NCBI RefSeq assembly: GCF_014466955.1
Contig: NZ_AP023396.1
Span: forward strand, 5,518,001 to 5,582,000
Origin: Nocardia wallacei
GTDB taxonomy: Bacteria > Actinomycetota > Actinomycetes > Mycobacteriales > Mycobacteriaceae
Length of the DNA stretch: 64,000 nt
Reading direction: 5' to 3'
Shown piece after piece: positions 46,793 to 54,670 of the stretch. The translations under genes and the position numbers were made by a program. Each line of letters begins with the position of its first letter. Within the stretch, counting starts at the first letter, position 1. Below the pieces are notes generated by a model that saw only the letters and a list, made by a program, of their open reading frames with translations, ran no database searches and had not been told where the DNA came from.

Positions 46793-47251
46793 ATGTCGCA
46801 GAGCCGTTGGATGACTCGCGGAGCGCTGGGGACGGCCGGGCTGGCCGCCATCGCACTGATCGCCGGATGCGGGGGCGGCGGAACCACCGGATCGCCCGAG
46901 CCCGCCGGATCCAGCGGGTCCGCCACCTCCACGGCCGCGCACGCCAGCGGCTCGGCCACCGCCGGCAAGACGCAGGGCCCGGTCGAGGTCCCCGACCAAG
47001 TCGCCAAGCAGCTGTGCGACCGGATTCAGCCGCAGCTGTCGGACTGGCGGGTGCAGGGCCCCACGCTGGGCCGGGTGGCGCTCAACATCACCGTGCACGA
47101 GTGGGCTGCCTTGAACGGCGGCCTCAATATGCAGGTCCTCGGCGACAAGTCGGTGGTCGACCGTATCACCACCACGTCCTGCCCCGACGTTCGCAGCCAG
47201 GCGCTACAGGCGCTGGAACTGTCCGACCTCGCGGCGGGGATCGCGTTCTGA
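46793..47251 (+). CDS. Small lipoprotein, function unknown
   Basis: A 152-residue exported protein. MSQSRWMTRGALGTAGLAAIALIAGC is a signal peptide with lipobox IAGC, followed by a Gly/Ser/Thr-rich linker (about 27-60) and a folded domain of about 90 residues starting VEVPDQVAKQLCDRIQPQLSDWRVQGPTLGRVALNITVHEW and ending DRITTTSCPDVRSQALQALELSDLAAGIAF. The two cysteines of the domain could form a disulfide. I do not recognise the family; similar lipoproteins occur before S33 peptidases in Nocardia as far as I recall. ATG 46793 has GAGGG upstream. It overlaps the next gene by one base. Confidence 0.75.
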   Translation: MSQSRWMTRGALGTAGLAAIALIAGCGGGGTTGSPEPAGSSGSATSTAAHASGSATAGKTQGPVEVPDQVAKQLCDRIQPQLSDWRVQGPTLGRVALNITVHEWAALNGGLNMQVLGDKSVVDRITTTSCPDVRSQALQALELSDLAAGIAF

Positions 47252-48210
47252 TGCGCACGCTGTACCCGTCGCTGCCGCCACACCGCGAGGGCCTGCTCGA
47301 TGTGGGCGACGGACAGCAGCTGTACTGGGAGGAGAGCGGCAACCCCGACGGCAAGCCGGTGGTGTTCCTGCACGGCGGTCCCGGCGGCGGTACCGCGCCG
47401 TTCCACCGCCAGTTCTTCGACCCGCGCGCGTACCGGATCGTGCTGTTCGACCAGCGTGGTTGCGGCCGGTCGGTGCCGCACGTCGCCGACGGCGCGAGCC
47501 TGGAGACCAACACCACCTGGCATCTGGTCGCCGACATCGAGAAGTTGCGCACGCATCTGGGCATCGAACGCTGGCAGGTGTTCGGCGGCTCGTGGGGTTC
47601 GACGCTGGCGCTGGCCTACGCGCAGACCCACCCCGATCGTGTCACCGAGCTGGTGCTGCGCGGCATTTTCCTGTTGCGGCGCAAGGAGATCGACTGGTAC
47701 TACAACGGCGCCGCCGGTTACGTCTATCCTGACGAGTGGGAGAAGTTCCTGGCCGCGGTGCCGGAATCCGAACGCCGGGGAGATCTCGTGAGTGCCTACC
47801 ATCGCCTGCTGCACTCCCCCGATCCCGACGTGTACGTCCCGGCCGCCGTCGCCTGGTCGAGCTGGGAGGGGGCGACGAGTTCGCTGCGGCCGCAACCGGA
47901 TCGGGTCGCCGAGACCGCCGAGCACCGGTTCGCGCTGGCGTTCGCGCGCATCGAGAATCACTACTTCATGCACGGGGGCTTCCTCGACGAGGGGCAGCTG
48001 CTGCGCGACATCGACCGCATCGCCCACATTCCCGGCGTGATCGTGCAGGGCCGCCACGACATCGTGTGCCCTGCGGTGAGTGCGTGGGATCTGCATCGCG
48101 TGTGGCCGAACTCGACCCTGCACCTCGTCGCCGACGCCGGTCACGCCGCCAGTGAGCCGGGCATCACGCACCACCTGGTGGAAGCCACCGACAAGTTCCG
48201 GAGTACCTGA
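47251..48210 (+). CDS. pip: Proline iminopeptidase (S33)
   Basis: A 319-residue cytosolic alpha/beta hydrolase that removes N-terminal proline from peptides. The family start LYPSLPPHREGLLDVGDGQQLYWEESGNPDGKPVVFLHGGPGGG (oxyanion HGGPGGG), DQRGCGRS and the nucleophile motif VFGGSWGSTLALAYAQTHPDRV are clear. The helical cap contains RRKEIDWYYNGAAGYVYPDEWEKFL, typical of bacterial Pip, and the C-terminus supplies the acid (QGRHDIVCP) and His (DAGHAASEPG). The length is normal. Its ATG overlaps the lipoprotein stop and its own stop overlaps the CHAD start, both as TGATG, so the three genes are translationally coupled. Confidence 0.94.
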   Translation: MRTLYPSLPPHREGLLDVGDGQQLYWEESGNPDGKPVVFLHGGPGGGTAPFHRQFFDPRAYRIVLFDQRGCGRSVPHVADGASLETNTTWHLVADIEKLRTHLGIERWQVFGGSWGSTLALAYAQTHPDRVTELVLRGIFLLRRKEIDWYYNGAAGYVYPDEWEKFLAAVPESERRGDLVSAYHRLLHSPDPDVYVPAAVAWSSWEGATSSLRPQPDRVAETAEHRFALAFARIENHYFMHGGFLDEGQLLRDIDRIAHIPGVIVQGRHDIVCPAVSAWDLHRVWPNSTLHLVADAGHAASEPGITHHLVEATDKFRST

Positions 48211-49079
48211 TGCGCACCGCAACCGGCCCCGCTCTCCGCGCCGCTCTCGACGAGGACGTGGACCGGTTGCTGTCGGCCGAACCCGAGGTCCGTGCCGACG
48301 CCCACGACTCGGTGCACCAGATGCGCGTCGCGACCAGGCGGCTGCGCAGTGTGCTGCGATCGTATCGGGATGTCTTCCGCCGCAAGGAGATAGACGAGAT
48401 TCGCGAGGAATTGCGCTGGCTCGCCGGGCTTCTCGGTGTGGCCCGCGACGCCGAGGTGCGTGCCGAACGGTTCGCGGCACTGGCCGCGGAACAGTCCGGT
48501 GAGCAGCGGCGCGTCTGCCGCCGACTGGTGACGGTGGAACGCCACCGGTACGCCGAGGCCCATCGCGAGGTGCTGCGCGCACTCGACGGCGAGCGCTACC
48601 GGCGCTTGCGGAGACGGCTGAAGGCGCTGCGCCGCGACCCCCCGCTGCGCCGCAAACGCGTCCGCGCCGACGCCACCCGGACGTTCTCCGGTGTACTGCG
48701 CGACGACTTCCGGCGGGTGCGCCGTCTGGTGCGCGCAGAGGAGACGGTCGAGCCCGCCGACCGCGTCGAGCATCTGCACGAGATCCGCAAGGCCGCCAAG
48801 CGTTTACGGTATTCCGCGGACGCCGCCGTCCCGGTCCTAAACGGCCCCGCCGAGGAGCTGTCCGCCCGCGCCAAGAAACTCCAGACCGTCCTCGGCGACC
48901 ACCGCGACGCGATCGAGGCCATGACCACCATCCGCGCCCGCGCCGCCGCGGCCTCCACCCGCGGCATCGTCACCGCCGACTACGACCGCCTCTACGACGC
49001 CGAATCCGACGCCGCCCGCAAGGCCCTGGACCAATACCCCGCCGCCACCGAATTCCTCCGCCACAAATACGGCCACTGA
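48210..49079 (+). CDS. CHAD-domain protein (polyphosphate-binding helical protein)
   Basis: A 289-residue helical protein with two CHAD halves. Conserved His residues in VHQMRVATRRLRSVLRSY and HLHEIRKAAKRLRYSADAA, with strings of Arg/Lys, make the basic channel that binds inorganic polyphosphate in this family. Other CHAD blocks are ELRWLAGLLGVARDAEV and KKLQTVLGDHRDAIEAMTTI. The M. tuberculosis neighbour of panB (Rv2226) fuses CYTH and CHAD; here the CYTH domain is missing and only CHAD remains. It is coupled to pip by one-base overlap. Likely cytosolic and polyphosphate-associated. Confidence 0.9.
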   Translation: MRTATGPALRAALDEDVDRLLSAEPEVRADAHDSVHQMRVATRRLRSVLRSYRDVFRRKEIDEIREELRWLAGLLGVARDAEVRAERFAALAAEQSGEQRRVCRRLVTVERHRYAEAHREVLRALDGERYRRLRRRLKALRRDPPLRRKRVRADATRTFSGVLRDDFRRVRRLVRAEETVEPADRVEHLHEIRKAAKRLRYSADAAVPVLNGPAEELSARAKKLQTVLGDHRDAIEAMTTIRARAAAASTRGIVTADYDRLYDAESDAARKALDQYPAATEFLRHKYGH

Positions 49080-49421
49080 CTTCCGGCCCACCGCCCCCAG
49101 CCCACTCCCCGCGGCCACACGCGTCCGCTCCCCGCGGCTGCACGGCACGAGTCGCACGCCCAAGGCTGCACGCGGGGCCTTCTGCCGACGGGGATGCACG
49201 GGTTGCACTCCCTCATGGCTCACGCGGTGCCATTTCACGGCCGCACCAGTCCTCGTGCCAGCGGCTGCACGGGTGCAGTCCACACGGCTGGACGGTGAGT
49301 GGCTCGTGAGGACGGTGGTTCGGGGGCGGGGCGTGTTTCGGTGCTTGCGTGCCGGGTAGCGCCGCGGTGTAGGGGCAAGTGCGTAGTGGGCGGCTTGCCG
49401 GACCATGGAGGGAGCGAGCGG
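49080..49421. other. Intergenic region with imperfect GGCTGCACG repeats
   Basis: 342 bases, no supported gene. GGCTGCACG or near variants recur at about 49137, 49170, 49195 and 49264, with irregular spacing of roughly 25-70 bases, so this may be a worn tandem repeat. GGAGG lies 10 bases before the SDR ATG at 49422. Confidence 0.4.
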
Positions 49422-50261
49422 ATGGGATTCGCCGAGCAGCAGCAGGATGTTCCCGGTGTGCAGTCGGCGATGGAGCCGGTGCCCGACTGCGGTGAACACA
49501 GTTATCGCGGTAGCGGGAAGCTCACCGGCAAGGCGGCGGTCGTCACCGGGGCCGACAGTGGCATCGGGCGTGCGGTGGCCATCGCCTTCGCCCGTGAGGG
49601 CGCGGACGTCCTGATCTCGTACCTGAACGAGCACGAGGACGCCAAGGAGGTCGCCGAGCTGGTGCGGGAGGCGGGGCGCACCGCCGTGCCCGTGGCCGGT
49701 GACGTGTCCGATCCCGCGCACTGCCAGGCGCTGATCGATACCGCGGTCGCGGAGTTCGGCAAGATCGACATCCTGGTCAGCAACGCCGCCTACCAGATGA
49801 CGCACGAGACCATCGAGGAGATCAGCACCGAGGAGTTCGACTACACCTACCGGGTGAACGTCGGCGCCTACTTCGCCCTGGTGAAGGCCGCGCTGCCGCA
49901 CATGCCGCCGGGTGGGGCGATCATCGGCAGCTCCTCGGTCAACTCCGATATGCCCTCGCCGACGCTGGCGCCCTACGCCGCCACCAAGGCGGCGATCGCC
50001 AACCTGTCCGCCAGCCTGGCACAGCTGTTGGGGCCCAAGGGGATCCGGGTCAACAGCGTGGCGCCGGGACCGATCTGGACGCCGCTGATCCCGTCGACCA
50101 TGCCGCCGGAGAAGGTGGCGAAATTCGGCGACGACACTCCACTGGGCCGGGCCGGGCAGCCCGCCGAACTCGCGCCCGCGTACGTGCTGCTCGCGAGCGA
50201 CGAGGGCAGTTACATCTCCGGCGCTCGCCTCGCCGTCACCGGCGGCCGGCCCATTCTGTGA
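49422..50261 (+). CDS. Short-chain dehydrogenase of the general-stress (glucose/ribitol-like) type
   Basis: A 279-residue SDR of the YhdF/YhxC group, common in stress regulons of Gram-positive bacteria. After a 30-residue N-terminal arm (QQDVPGVQSAMEPVPDCGEHSYRGSGKL, typical of this group) it shows VVTGADSGIGRAVAIAFAREGADVLISYLNEHEDA, LVSNAAYQM (variant of NNAG), the active-site Ser in IIGSSSVNSD and YAATKAAIANLS (YxxxK), then RVNSVAPGPIWTPLIPSTM. Substrate probably a sugar or small polyol; unknown. ATG 49422 follows GGAGG at 10 bases. A DUF5709-like acidic gene follows 34 bases later, probably co-transcribed. Confidence 0.92.
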   Translation: MGFAEQQQDVPGVQSAMEPVPDCGEHSYRGSGKLTGKAAVVTGADSGIGRAVAIAFAREGADVLISYLNEHEDAKEVAELVREAGRTAVPVAGDVSDPAHCQALIDTAVAEFGKIDILVSNAAYQMTHETIEEISTEEFDYTYRVNVGAYFALVKAALPHMPPGGAIIGSSSVNSDMPSPTLAPYAATKAAIANLSASLAQLLGPKGIRVNSVAPGPIWTPLIPSTMPPEKVAKFGDDTPLGRAGQPAELAPAYVLLASDEGSYISGARLAVTGGRPIL

Positions 50262-50295
50262 ATCACCCGGCGGACCGAATACGGAGGTGGTAGTC

Positions 50296-50706
50296 ATGAC
50301 CGATCCACAGGACACCTGGGACCCGCCGCAGGACACCGGCGCGCCCGACTCGGTGGAAACCGATCCCGGTGCGCTGAACAGCGCGGAGGATCTCGACGAG
50401 GACCGTCTGCAGTCCGACCCGCTCGAAGCGGGCATGGATCCCCCGGAACGCTGGTCGGAGGCCGACCGTTACGGCACGACGCCGTGGGAGGAAGCCCACG
50501 ACCGGCCGCTGCGCGACCGCCTCGCCGAAGAACAACCCGACACCGAGCCGTCGCCGCCGGAGGAGGACACGCGCCCGGCGGAGGTCGACGCCATCGACAT
50601 CCCCGACGGCGTGCCGGACAGCTACGACGAGGAACTCGGAACCTCCTCCGATGTGGCCGGAGGCTCTGTCGCCCAGGGCATTCGAACTCCCGAACCGCCG
50701 GACTGA
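50296..50706 (+). CDS. Acidic DUF5709-like protein
   Basis: A 136-residue strongly acidic, Pro/Asp/Glu-rich and probably disordered protein. Segments such as SAEDLDEDRLQSDPLEAGMDPPERWSEADRYGTTPWEEAHDRPLRDRLAEEQPD match the actinobacterial DUF5709 family. No catalytic or membrane features. GGAGG is 8 bases before the ATG at 50296, and a long terminator follows the stop. It sits 34 bases after a stress-type SDR, and DUF5709 proteins are often found with stress genes; co-expression is likely. Confidence 0.85.
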   Translation: MTDPQDTWDPPQDTGAPDSVETDPGALNSAEDLDEDRLQSDPLEAGMDPPERWSEADRYGTTPWEEAHDRPLRDRLAEEQPDTEPSPPEEDTRPAEVDAIDIPDGVPDSYDEELGTSSDVAGGSVAQGIRTPEPPD

Positions 50707-50723
50707 ACGCGACTCGTCCGTGA

Positions 50724-50763
50724 TTCGGCCCGCGCGGCGACAGTTGTCGCGGCGCGGGCCGAA
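50724..50763. terminator. Bidirectional terminator between DUF5709 and nuclease genes
   Basis: TTCGGCCCGCGC (50724-50735) pairs with GCGCGGGCCGAA (50752-50763), and GCGACA (50737-50742) with TGTCGC (50745-50750), giving an 18-bp stem with one mismatch and a 2-base loop. It separates two convergent genes and would serve both. Confidence 0.88.
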
Positions 50764-50828
50764 AGCCTCACTGCGGCAGCGACTCTCGGCGTGCGGTTGC
50801 GGCATGTCGGGGACGGCATCATAGCCGC

Positions 50829-51857
50829 TCAGTCGCGGGTGCGTTCCCGTCTGCCGCGCTCCCTTTCCCGTTCCTCCCTGCCACCGCGCGTCCGGCCCGC
50901 TTGTGGCGGTTCACGGTGCGGCGCTTCGTTTCCGGGTGTAGGGCGACTGACATGCACGATGTCCGCTACCTCGCGGACCATCTCCCCGGGCCGTCCGGTC
51001 GCCGCCGCTTCCCGCGCCCGCCGGGCCTGCTCCGCGAGCCGATCGGCCGCCTCCCGCTGCCGCTGCCGCTCCATCTCATCGGCCTCGGCACGTTCCCTCT
51101 GCTTCACCTTCTCGGCCGCATCCGCTTCCTCCCGCGCCCGCACCGAGTTTTCGACATTCGTCTCTCGATCCCGGGAGAACAATGCCCGGTACTTCTCCGC
51201 GAACTCCCGCACCACCCGATCAGCCGCTTCCTTCTGAACCCGCGCACGCTCCTCGCGAGCTTCCCGCTCACGCTCGGCCCTTCCCCGCGCCTCCTTCGCC
51301 TCGGCTTCTCTCCGACGTACGATCTCCCGGATATTCGCAAGTCGTTTACGAGCTCGATCGGCACGATCCAACTCGTAGACCCGGATCAATTCAAGCTGCT
51401 TCGCGGCAATAGATTGACCGAGTTTCATCGCACGTAGGGCATCGTCGCGCGAAATGACTTCGTGCCGAAATCGCCCAGGGAAGTCACGGGCCATGCTCGA
51501 CATCTCTTCCTGAATAGTCCTCGGAACGGCCTCCCCCGACACGGTCTCCCAGCCGCTGTGCGTAAGCTGCCCGATTTCGAGCGCTGATCGCTCTTTCTCC
51601 AGTTGCCTATAGGTCTCGCGTTCGTTGAGCCGTCCCGATTTGCGCTCCATAGAACGCGTTCCCCTGCCGTCCGTCTTCGCATTGTCCAGAACGCGCGAAC
51701 CTTTAGGGGTTTCCATCTTGAATTGCCGGACCCAACCCCGTTCTGCGGTTTCACCGCGTTCGTGCGCCCTGCCCAGCTCGAAGTACAGACCTTTCTCGTA
51801 GTTAGAGAGATTTCGCCGGAACTTGTCGTACTCGTCATCGGGCACGGTTGTATCCAC
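50829..51857 (-). CDS. PD-(D/E)XK-like nuclease domain with long coiled-coil tail
   Basis: 342 residues from GTG 51857 (GTG 51845 possible). Residues 20-145 form a compact domain: GLYFELGRAHERGETAERGWVRQFKMET, then RVLDNAKTDGRGTRSMERKSGRL, which gives Asp58, then Glu71-x-Lys73, the D...ExK spacing of a PD-(D/E)XK nuclease, and TYRQLEKERSALEIGQLTHSGWETV and FPGRFRHEVISRDDALRAMKLGQ. Residues 150-300 are a continuous Arg/Glu/Ala-rich coiled coil; the end is Arg/Glu-rich. No signal peptide. It is the last gene of a four-gene operon and is preceded by a possible immunity gene. The DNA is visibly less GC-rich than its surroundings. Nuclease activity and toxin role are inferred, not shown. Confidence 0.65.
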   Translation of the reverse strand: MDTTVPDDEYDKFRRNLSNYEKGLYFELGRAHERGETAERGWVRQFKMETPKGSRVLDNAKTDGRGTRSMERKSGRLNERETYRQLEKERSALEIGQLTHSGWETVSGEAVPRTIQEEMSSMARDFPGRFRHEVISRDDALRAMKLGQSIAAKQLELIRVYELDRADRARKRLANIREIVRRREAEAKEARGRAEREREAREERARVQKEAADRVVREFAEKYRALFSRDRETNVENSVRAREEADAAEKVKQRERAEADEMERQRQREAADRLAEQARRAREAAATGRPGEMVREVADIVHVSRPTPGNEAPHREPPQAGRTRGGREERERERGRRERTRD

Positions 51858-51887
51858 CCCCCGTCAATACTTCCCGACGAACTCTTC

Positions 51888-52379
51888 CTATCCCTTGCGG
51901 GTTTTCTGTATATCTCGAAGCGCTGCGGTGATAACGTAATCTGCCATCTCGGCATCACGGCGGAACAAATAGTCCGTCATCGACAGGACGCTCATGACTT
52001 CTTCGCCGTCACCGTACTGCACTGCAGGACTGAAGTCGGTATACAAAGGTGCACTGCTCCATTGAGGGCGGTTGGTCCATGCCATTCCGGCCCGGCGTAT
52101 AAAACATTCGCCATAGAACCGGATGAATTGATCCGCAGCGTCCCGGTTTTCGGCGGCGCGCAATCCATGACTGTCACCGAAGTATTCTTTCGATGCTTGA
52201 AGTATCGCCACCGTCAGTGGACTGTTCCACCACGCTTCAGAATAGCCAGCGATTCCGGGAACCGTCTCGGTGAGAAATTTGCGAACCTGCGATTCCATAT
52301 GATCGGACGCAACCCAATCCAAGAACGCTTGTGTCTTGGCATCGAATTCGATGTCGAAACCGAGTTGTTCGTCGCTCAT
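51888..52379 (-). CDS. Unrecognised protein, possible immunity partner of the nuclease-like gene
   Basis: 163 residues from ATG 52379 with AGGGGA upstream. Helical and acidic: MSDEQLGFDIEFDAKTQAFLDWVASDHMESQVRKFLTETVPG, then an aromatic-rich middle (YSEAWWNSPLTVAILQASKEYFGD) and AAENRDAADQFIRFYGECFIRRAGMAWTNRPQWSSAPLYTDFSPAVQYGDGEEVMSVLSM. The last part resembles immunity proteins found next to bacterial nuclease toxins, as I remember them. It lies 30 bases upstream of the PD-(D/E)XK-like gene on the same strand and shares its low GC. A scrap of its first 12 codons is duplicated at 54425. Function unproven. Confidence 0.6.
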   Translation of the reverse strand: MSDEQLGFDIEFDAKTQAFLDWVASDHMESQVRKFLTETVPGIAGYSEAWWNSPLTVAILQASKEYFGDSHGLRAAENRDAADQFIRFYGECFIRRAGMAWTNRPQWSSAPLYTDFSPAVQYGDGEEVMSVLSMTDYLFRRDAEMADYVITAALRDIQKTRKG

Positions 52380-52416
52380 CGTTTCCCCTCGCGTCGGCTG
52401 TACCGGTGTGCGGAGC

Positions 52417-52629
52417 CTATCGGGTCCGGCCCGAATCGGGCCTGATCCGCCCGGCCTCGACCAGCGCCCGGAACGCGGCCCGCTTGCGGGGGCAGTCGCC
52501 CACGCTGCACTCCACATGCATCTGCATGATCGCGTGGGCATGATCGAGTGTCAGCGGTCCGATCGGGGCGTTGTGGGTCCACCAGAGGGCCGACAACTCC
52601 CGACGGGGCGACGCCGGGTCGTCGGTCAC
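52417..52629 (-). CDS. Small conserved operon protein with paired Cys, unknown
   Basis: 70 residues from GTG 52629. It reads VTDDPASPRRELSALWWTHNAPIGPLTLDHAHAIMQMHVECSVGDCPRKRAAFRALVEAGRIRPDSGRTR. The LDHAHAIMQMHVECSVGDCPRK block has two Cys and three His that might bind a metal. I recall close relatives in many Nocardia and Streptomyces genomes next to XRE-TPR regulators. Its start overlaps the stop of the preceding gene by four bases (GTGA), so the pair is translationally coupled. The 3' end of a second, degraded copy lies at 54480-54510. Confidence 0.7.
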   Translation of the reverse strand: MTDDPASPRRELSALWWTHNAPIGPLTLDHAHAIMQMHVECSVGDCPRKRAAFRALVEAGRIRPDSGRTR

Positions 52630-52934
52630 GCGAACACCCCTTCCCGAATCAGCGTCCAGCGAGCGAAACTCAGTCGCGGAGAGACTGTTTCGATTTCCGC
52701 GAGGTACAGAATGCCGTTCACCTCCAGCGGGCTCAGATGCTGCGGGGACGGGGTGATCACCACGTCCACGTCGGCGGCACGTACCTGGTCGGCAAGCGGG
52801 ACGAGCGACGGCTCGGGCCAGACGACCACATAGCCGAGGTGCCGTGCCATACGTTGTACCTGGGCTCGGTCCCACATCGGCGCGTCGGATACTTCCGGAT
52901 CGATCCATCCCAGCGCGGTCGGTCGAAATCTCAT
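52626..52934 (-). CDS. Resolvase-like (degenerate) small protein
   Basis: 102 residues from ATG 52934, with GGGAGG 10 bases upstream. The central part, WDRAQVQRMARHLGYVVVWPEPSLVPLADQVRAADVDVVITPSPQHLSPLEVNGILYLAEIETVSPRLSFARW, has the strand-helix order of a serine-recombinase N-terminal domain (V.aadVDvVit.s..hL), but the catalytic Ser and Arg residues are not there. I therefore read it as a non-catalytic relative. It is the first gene of the minus-strand operon and is divergent from the XRE regulator at 53152. The relation to resolvases is an inference from pattern alone. Confidence 0.6.
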   Translation of the reverse strand: MRFRPTALGWIDPEVSDAPMWDRAQVQRMARHLGYVVVWPEPSLVPLADQVRAADVDVVITPSPQHLSPLEVNGILYLAEIETVSPRLSFARWTLIREGVFA

Positions 52935-53070
52935 ACTCGGCACTCCCTCCCGTTGTCGGTGTCGGAGGCGTCACAGCGGGGGAGCCGGACGGGCGATCTG
53001 CCGGGCTACAACCCCTGTGTGAAGCCGAAACCGACGCTAGAACCGGCGGGAACGACCGAGTGACAGTGCG

Positions 53071-53151
53071 GTGACAGCTGTCCGGGCAGTGGAGTGGTCG
53101 GTACGCTCGTGGTCAGAGCGTGTTTCCTCCCGACGTGCTGGAGTGGTGGCA
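53071..53151 (+). promoter_or_regulatory. Conserved leader of XRE regulator, copy 1
   Basis: From GTGACAGCT (53071) to the start at 53152 the sequence matches 54589-54670 upstream of the paralogue almost base for base, with about five substitutions and one extra base in copy 2. It holds the ribosome site GGAG and probably the promoter or an operator. Conservation over a non-coding 80 bases suggests shared control, perhaps by the XRE proteins themselves. Confidence 0.6.
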
Positions 53152-54318
53152 GTGACGACAACCGGTAAGCGAATAGCCGCCGAACGAAAGCTCGCTGGCC
53201 TGAAACAGATACAGCTGGCGCAGCGGACGAACTACAGCTTGTCCATGGTTCGCGCGGTCGAGCAGGGCCGGGAACCTGCTTCGCCCGCGTTCATCGCCGC
53301 CGCTGCTCGGGTACTGCGGGTAGAGCCCGAGTTGCTGACCGGCGTCCCCTATCGCGACACCATCGAGCAGGACGGGCCGCTCGAGGGTTCTGTCGAGCTT
53401 CGAACCATCCTCGCCGAGGGCAGCTACGTTGAGCCACTGGAGCCTTTGCCGTTGGTGCGGTTACAGGCAGAACTCGACGACATCGACCGGGTGTACTTTG
53501 CCGACAAGGGCAGGGTGGCGCTCGCTCGGCTGCCGGAGGTAATCAGACGGTTGTACGGGGCGTTGCACACCGAAAGCGACCCCGCCCCCGTGTACACCAC
53601 GCTCGCGCAAGCGTTTCTTACCGCTGAGCGATTGTGTCGCCGCTTCGGATTCACCAGCCTCGCTCCCACGGTCATAGACCGGCTGGAGTGGGCGGCAGAA
53701 CGAGCCGACGATCCCCTGTACGTACCGCAATCGCTCATCAAACGCGCACGTGTTCTCATGTATTACGACCGTGCCGACGTAGGGCTGAAGCTGATTGAAC
53801 GCGGACTGAACGCGATCGAGGGCACAGGCGAAGGCGTGGATGCCGTGCGCGGTTCCGCACACCTCACGGGCGCAATCATTGCGGCGCGGGGCTTCCGTCC
53901 CGATACTGCCGAGGAGCACTTGCACGAAGCACGGCGAATCGCCGGACCCATGAAGCACGAAAGCGACGCGTACGGAACGTTGTTCGGCCCCGCGAACGTC
54001 GGGATACATTCGGTCGCCGTAGCGCTCGAAGCCGGAAATCCCGATAAGGCGGCGCGCGAAGGAACACGTCTCGTACTCCCGAAGAAAATCGCCCCGCCCC
54101 GAGCCGGTCACCACTGGCAGGACGTAGCCCGCGCGTGGTTGCTTATCGGACAGCCGGACAAAGCACTTCACTCGCTGAACTTGGCGCGGCGGATCGCTCC
54201 CCAGCAGACGCGGTTGCATCCGTCGGTGCGCGAGACGTTGCACGGGATCGCGTCGGCGCAGCGGCGGCAGTCGGAGACTCTGGTCAGCTTCGCGTCGTGG
54301 GCGGGTGTGGCGCTGTAG
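53152..54318 (+). CDS. XRE-family regulator with TPR-like C-terminus, copy 1
   Basis: 388 residues. The N-terminal XRE helix-turn-helix is at about 4-65 (GKRIAAERKLAGLKQIQLAQRTNYSLSMVRAVEQGREPASPAFIAAAARVL). The rest is an all-helical TPR-like solenoid with repeats around RLCRRFGFTSLAPTVIDRLEWAAERADDPLY, RARVLMYYDRADVGLKLIERGLNAIEG and QDVARAWLLIGQPDKALHSLNLARRIAP. Start GTG 53152 is placed by GGAG 8 bases upstream and by matching the second copy. It is divergent from the four-gene operon and is a natural candidate for its regulator. A closely similar gene follows at 54671; their last 70 or so codons are nearly identical. Confidence 0.88.
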   Translation: MTTTGKRIAAERKLAGLKQIQLAQRTNYSLSMVRAVEQGREPASPAFIAAAARVLRVEPELLTGVPYRDTIEQDGPLEGSVELRTILAEGSYVEPLEPLPLVRLQAELDDIDRVYFADKGRVALARLPEVIRRLYGALHTESDPAPVYTTLAQAFLTAERLCRRFGFTSLAPTVIDRLEWAAERADDPLYVPQSLIKRARVLMYYDRADVGLKLIERGLNAIEGTGEGVDAVRGSAHLTGAIIAARGFRPDTAEEHLHEARRIAGPMKHESDAYGTLFGPANVGIHSVAVALEAGNPDKAAREGTRLVLPKKIAPPRAGHHWQDVARAWLLIGQPDKALHSLNLARRIAPQQTRLHPSVRETLHGIASAQRRQSETLVSFASWAGVAL

Positions 54319-54670
54319 ATCGGAGGCCGGAACGTAGCGCTCGGTCGCAGGCGCGTTCTCGGCCGCATCGCTCCGTTTCCATACCGTGATCGGGAATGTG
54401 CGGCTCGAATATGCGATCCATTGTCATCGAATTCGATGTCGGAACCGAGTCGTTCGTCGCTCATCGTTTCCGCTCATGTCGGCTGTAGCGACCAGCGCCC
54501 GGAACGCTGCCTCCCGTTCGTCGGACTACTACCCTCTGTGATGACGAATCCGGCGCTAGACCCGGCTGGAACCATCGAGGGACAGTACGTGACAGCTATC
54601 CGGGAGAGTGGAGTGGTCGGTACTCTCGTGGTCAGAGCGTGTTTCCTCCCGACGTGCTGGAGTGATGACG
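54319..54670. pseudogene. Remnant of the duplicated operon (immunity-like start and small-gene end)
   Basis: Between the two XRE genes, 54425-54510 matches 52341-52480 in reverse-strand sense: the first codons of the immunity-like gene (MSDERLGSDIEFD...), its ribosome site, then the 3' end of the 70-residue gene, with about 55 bases missing between them. The rest of those genes and the resolvase-like gene are gone. From 54589 the leader of the second XRE gene begins. So this is a decayed copy of the divergent operon, left behind after tandem duplication. Confidence 0.75.
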
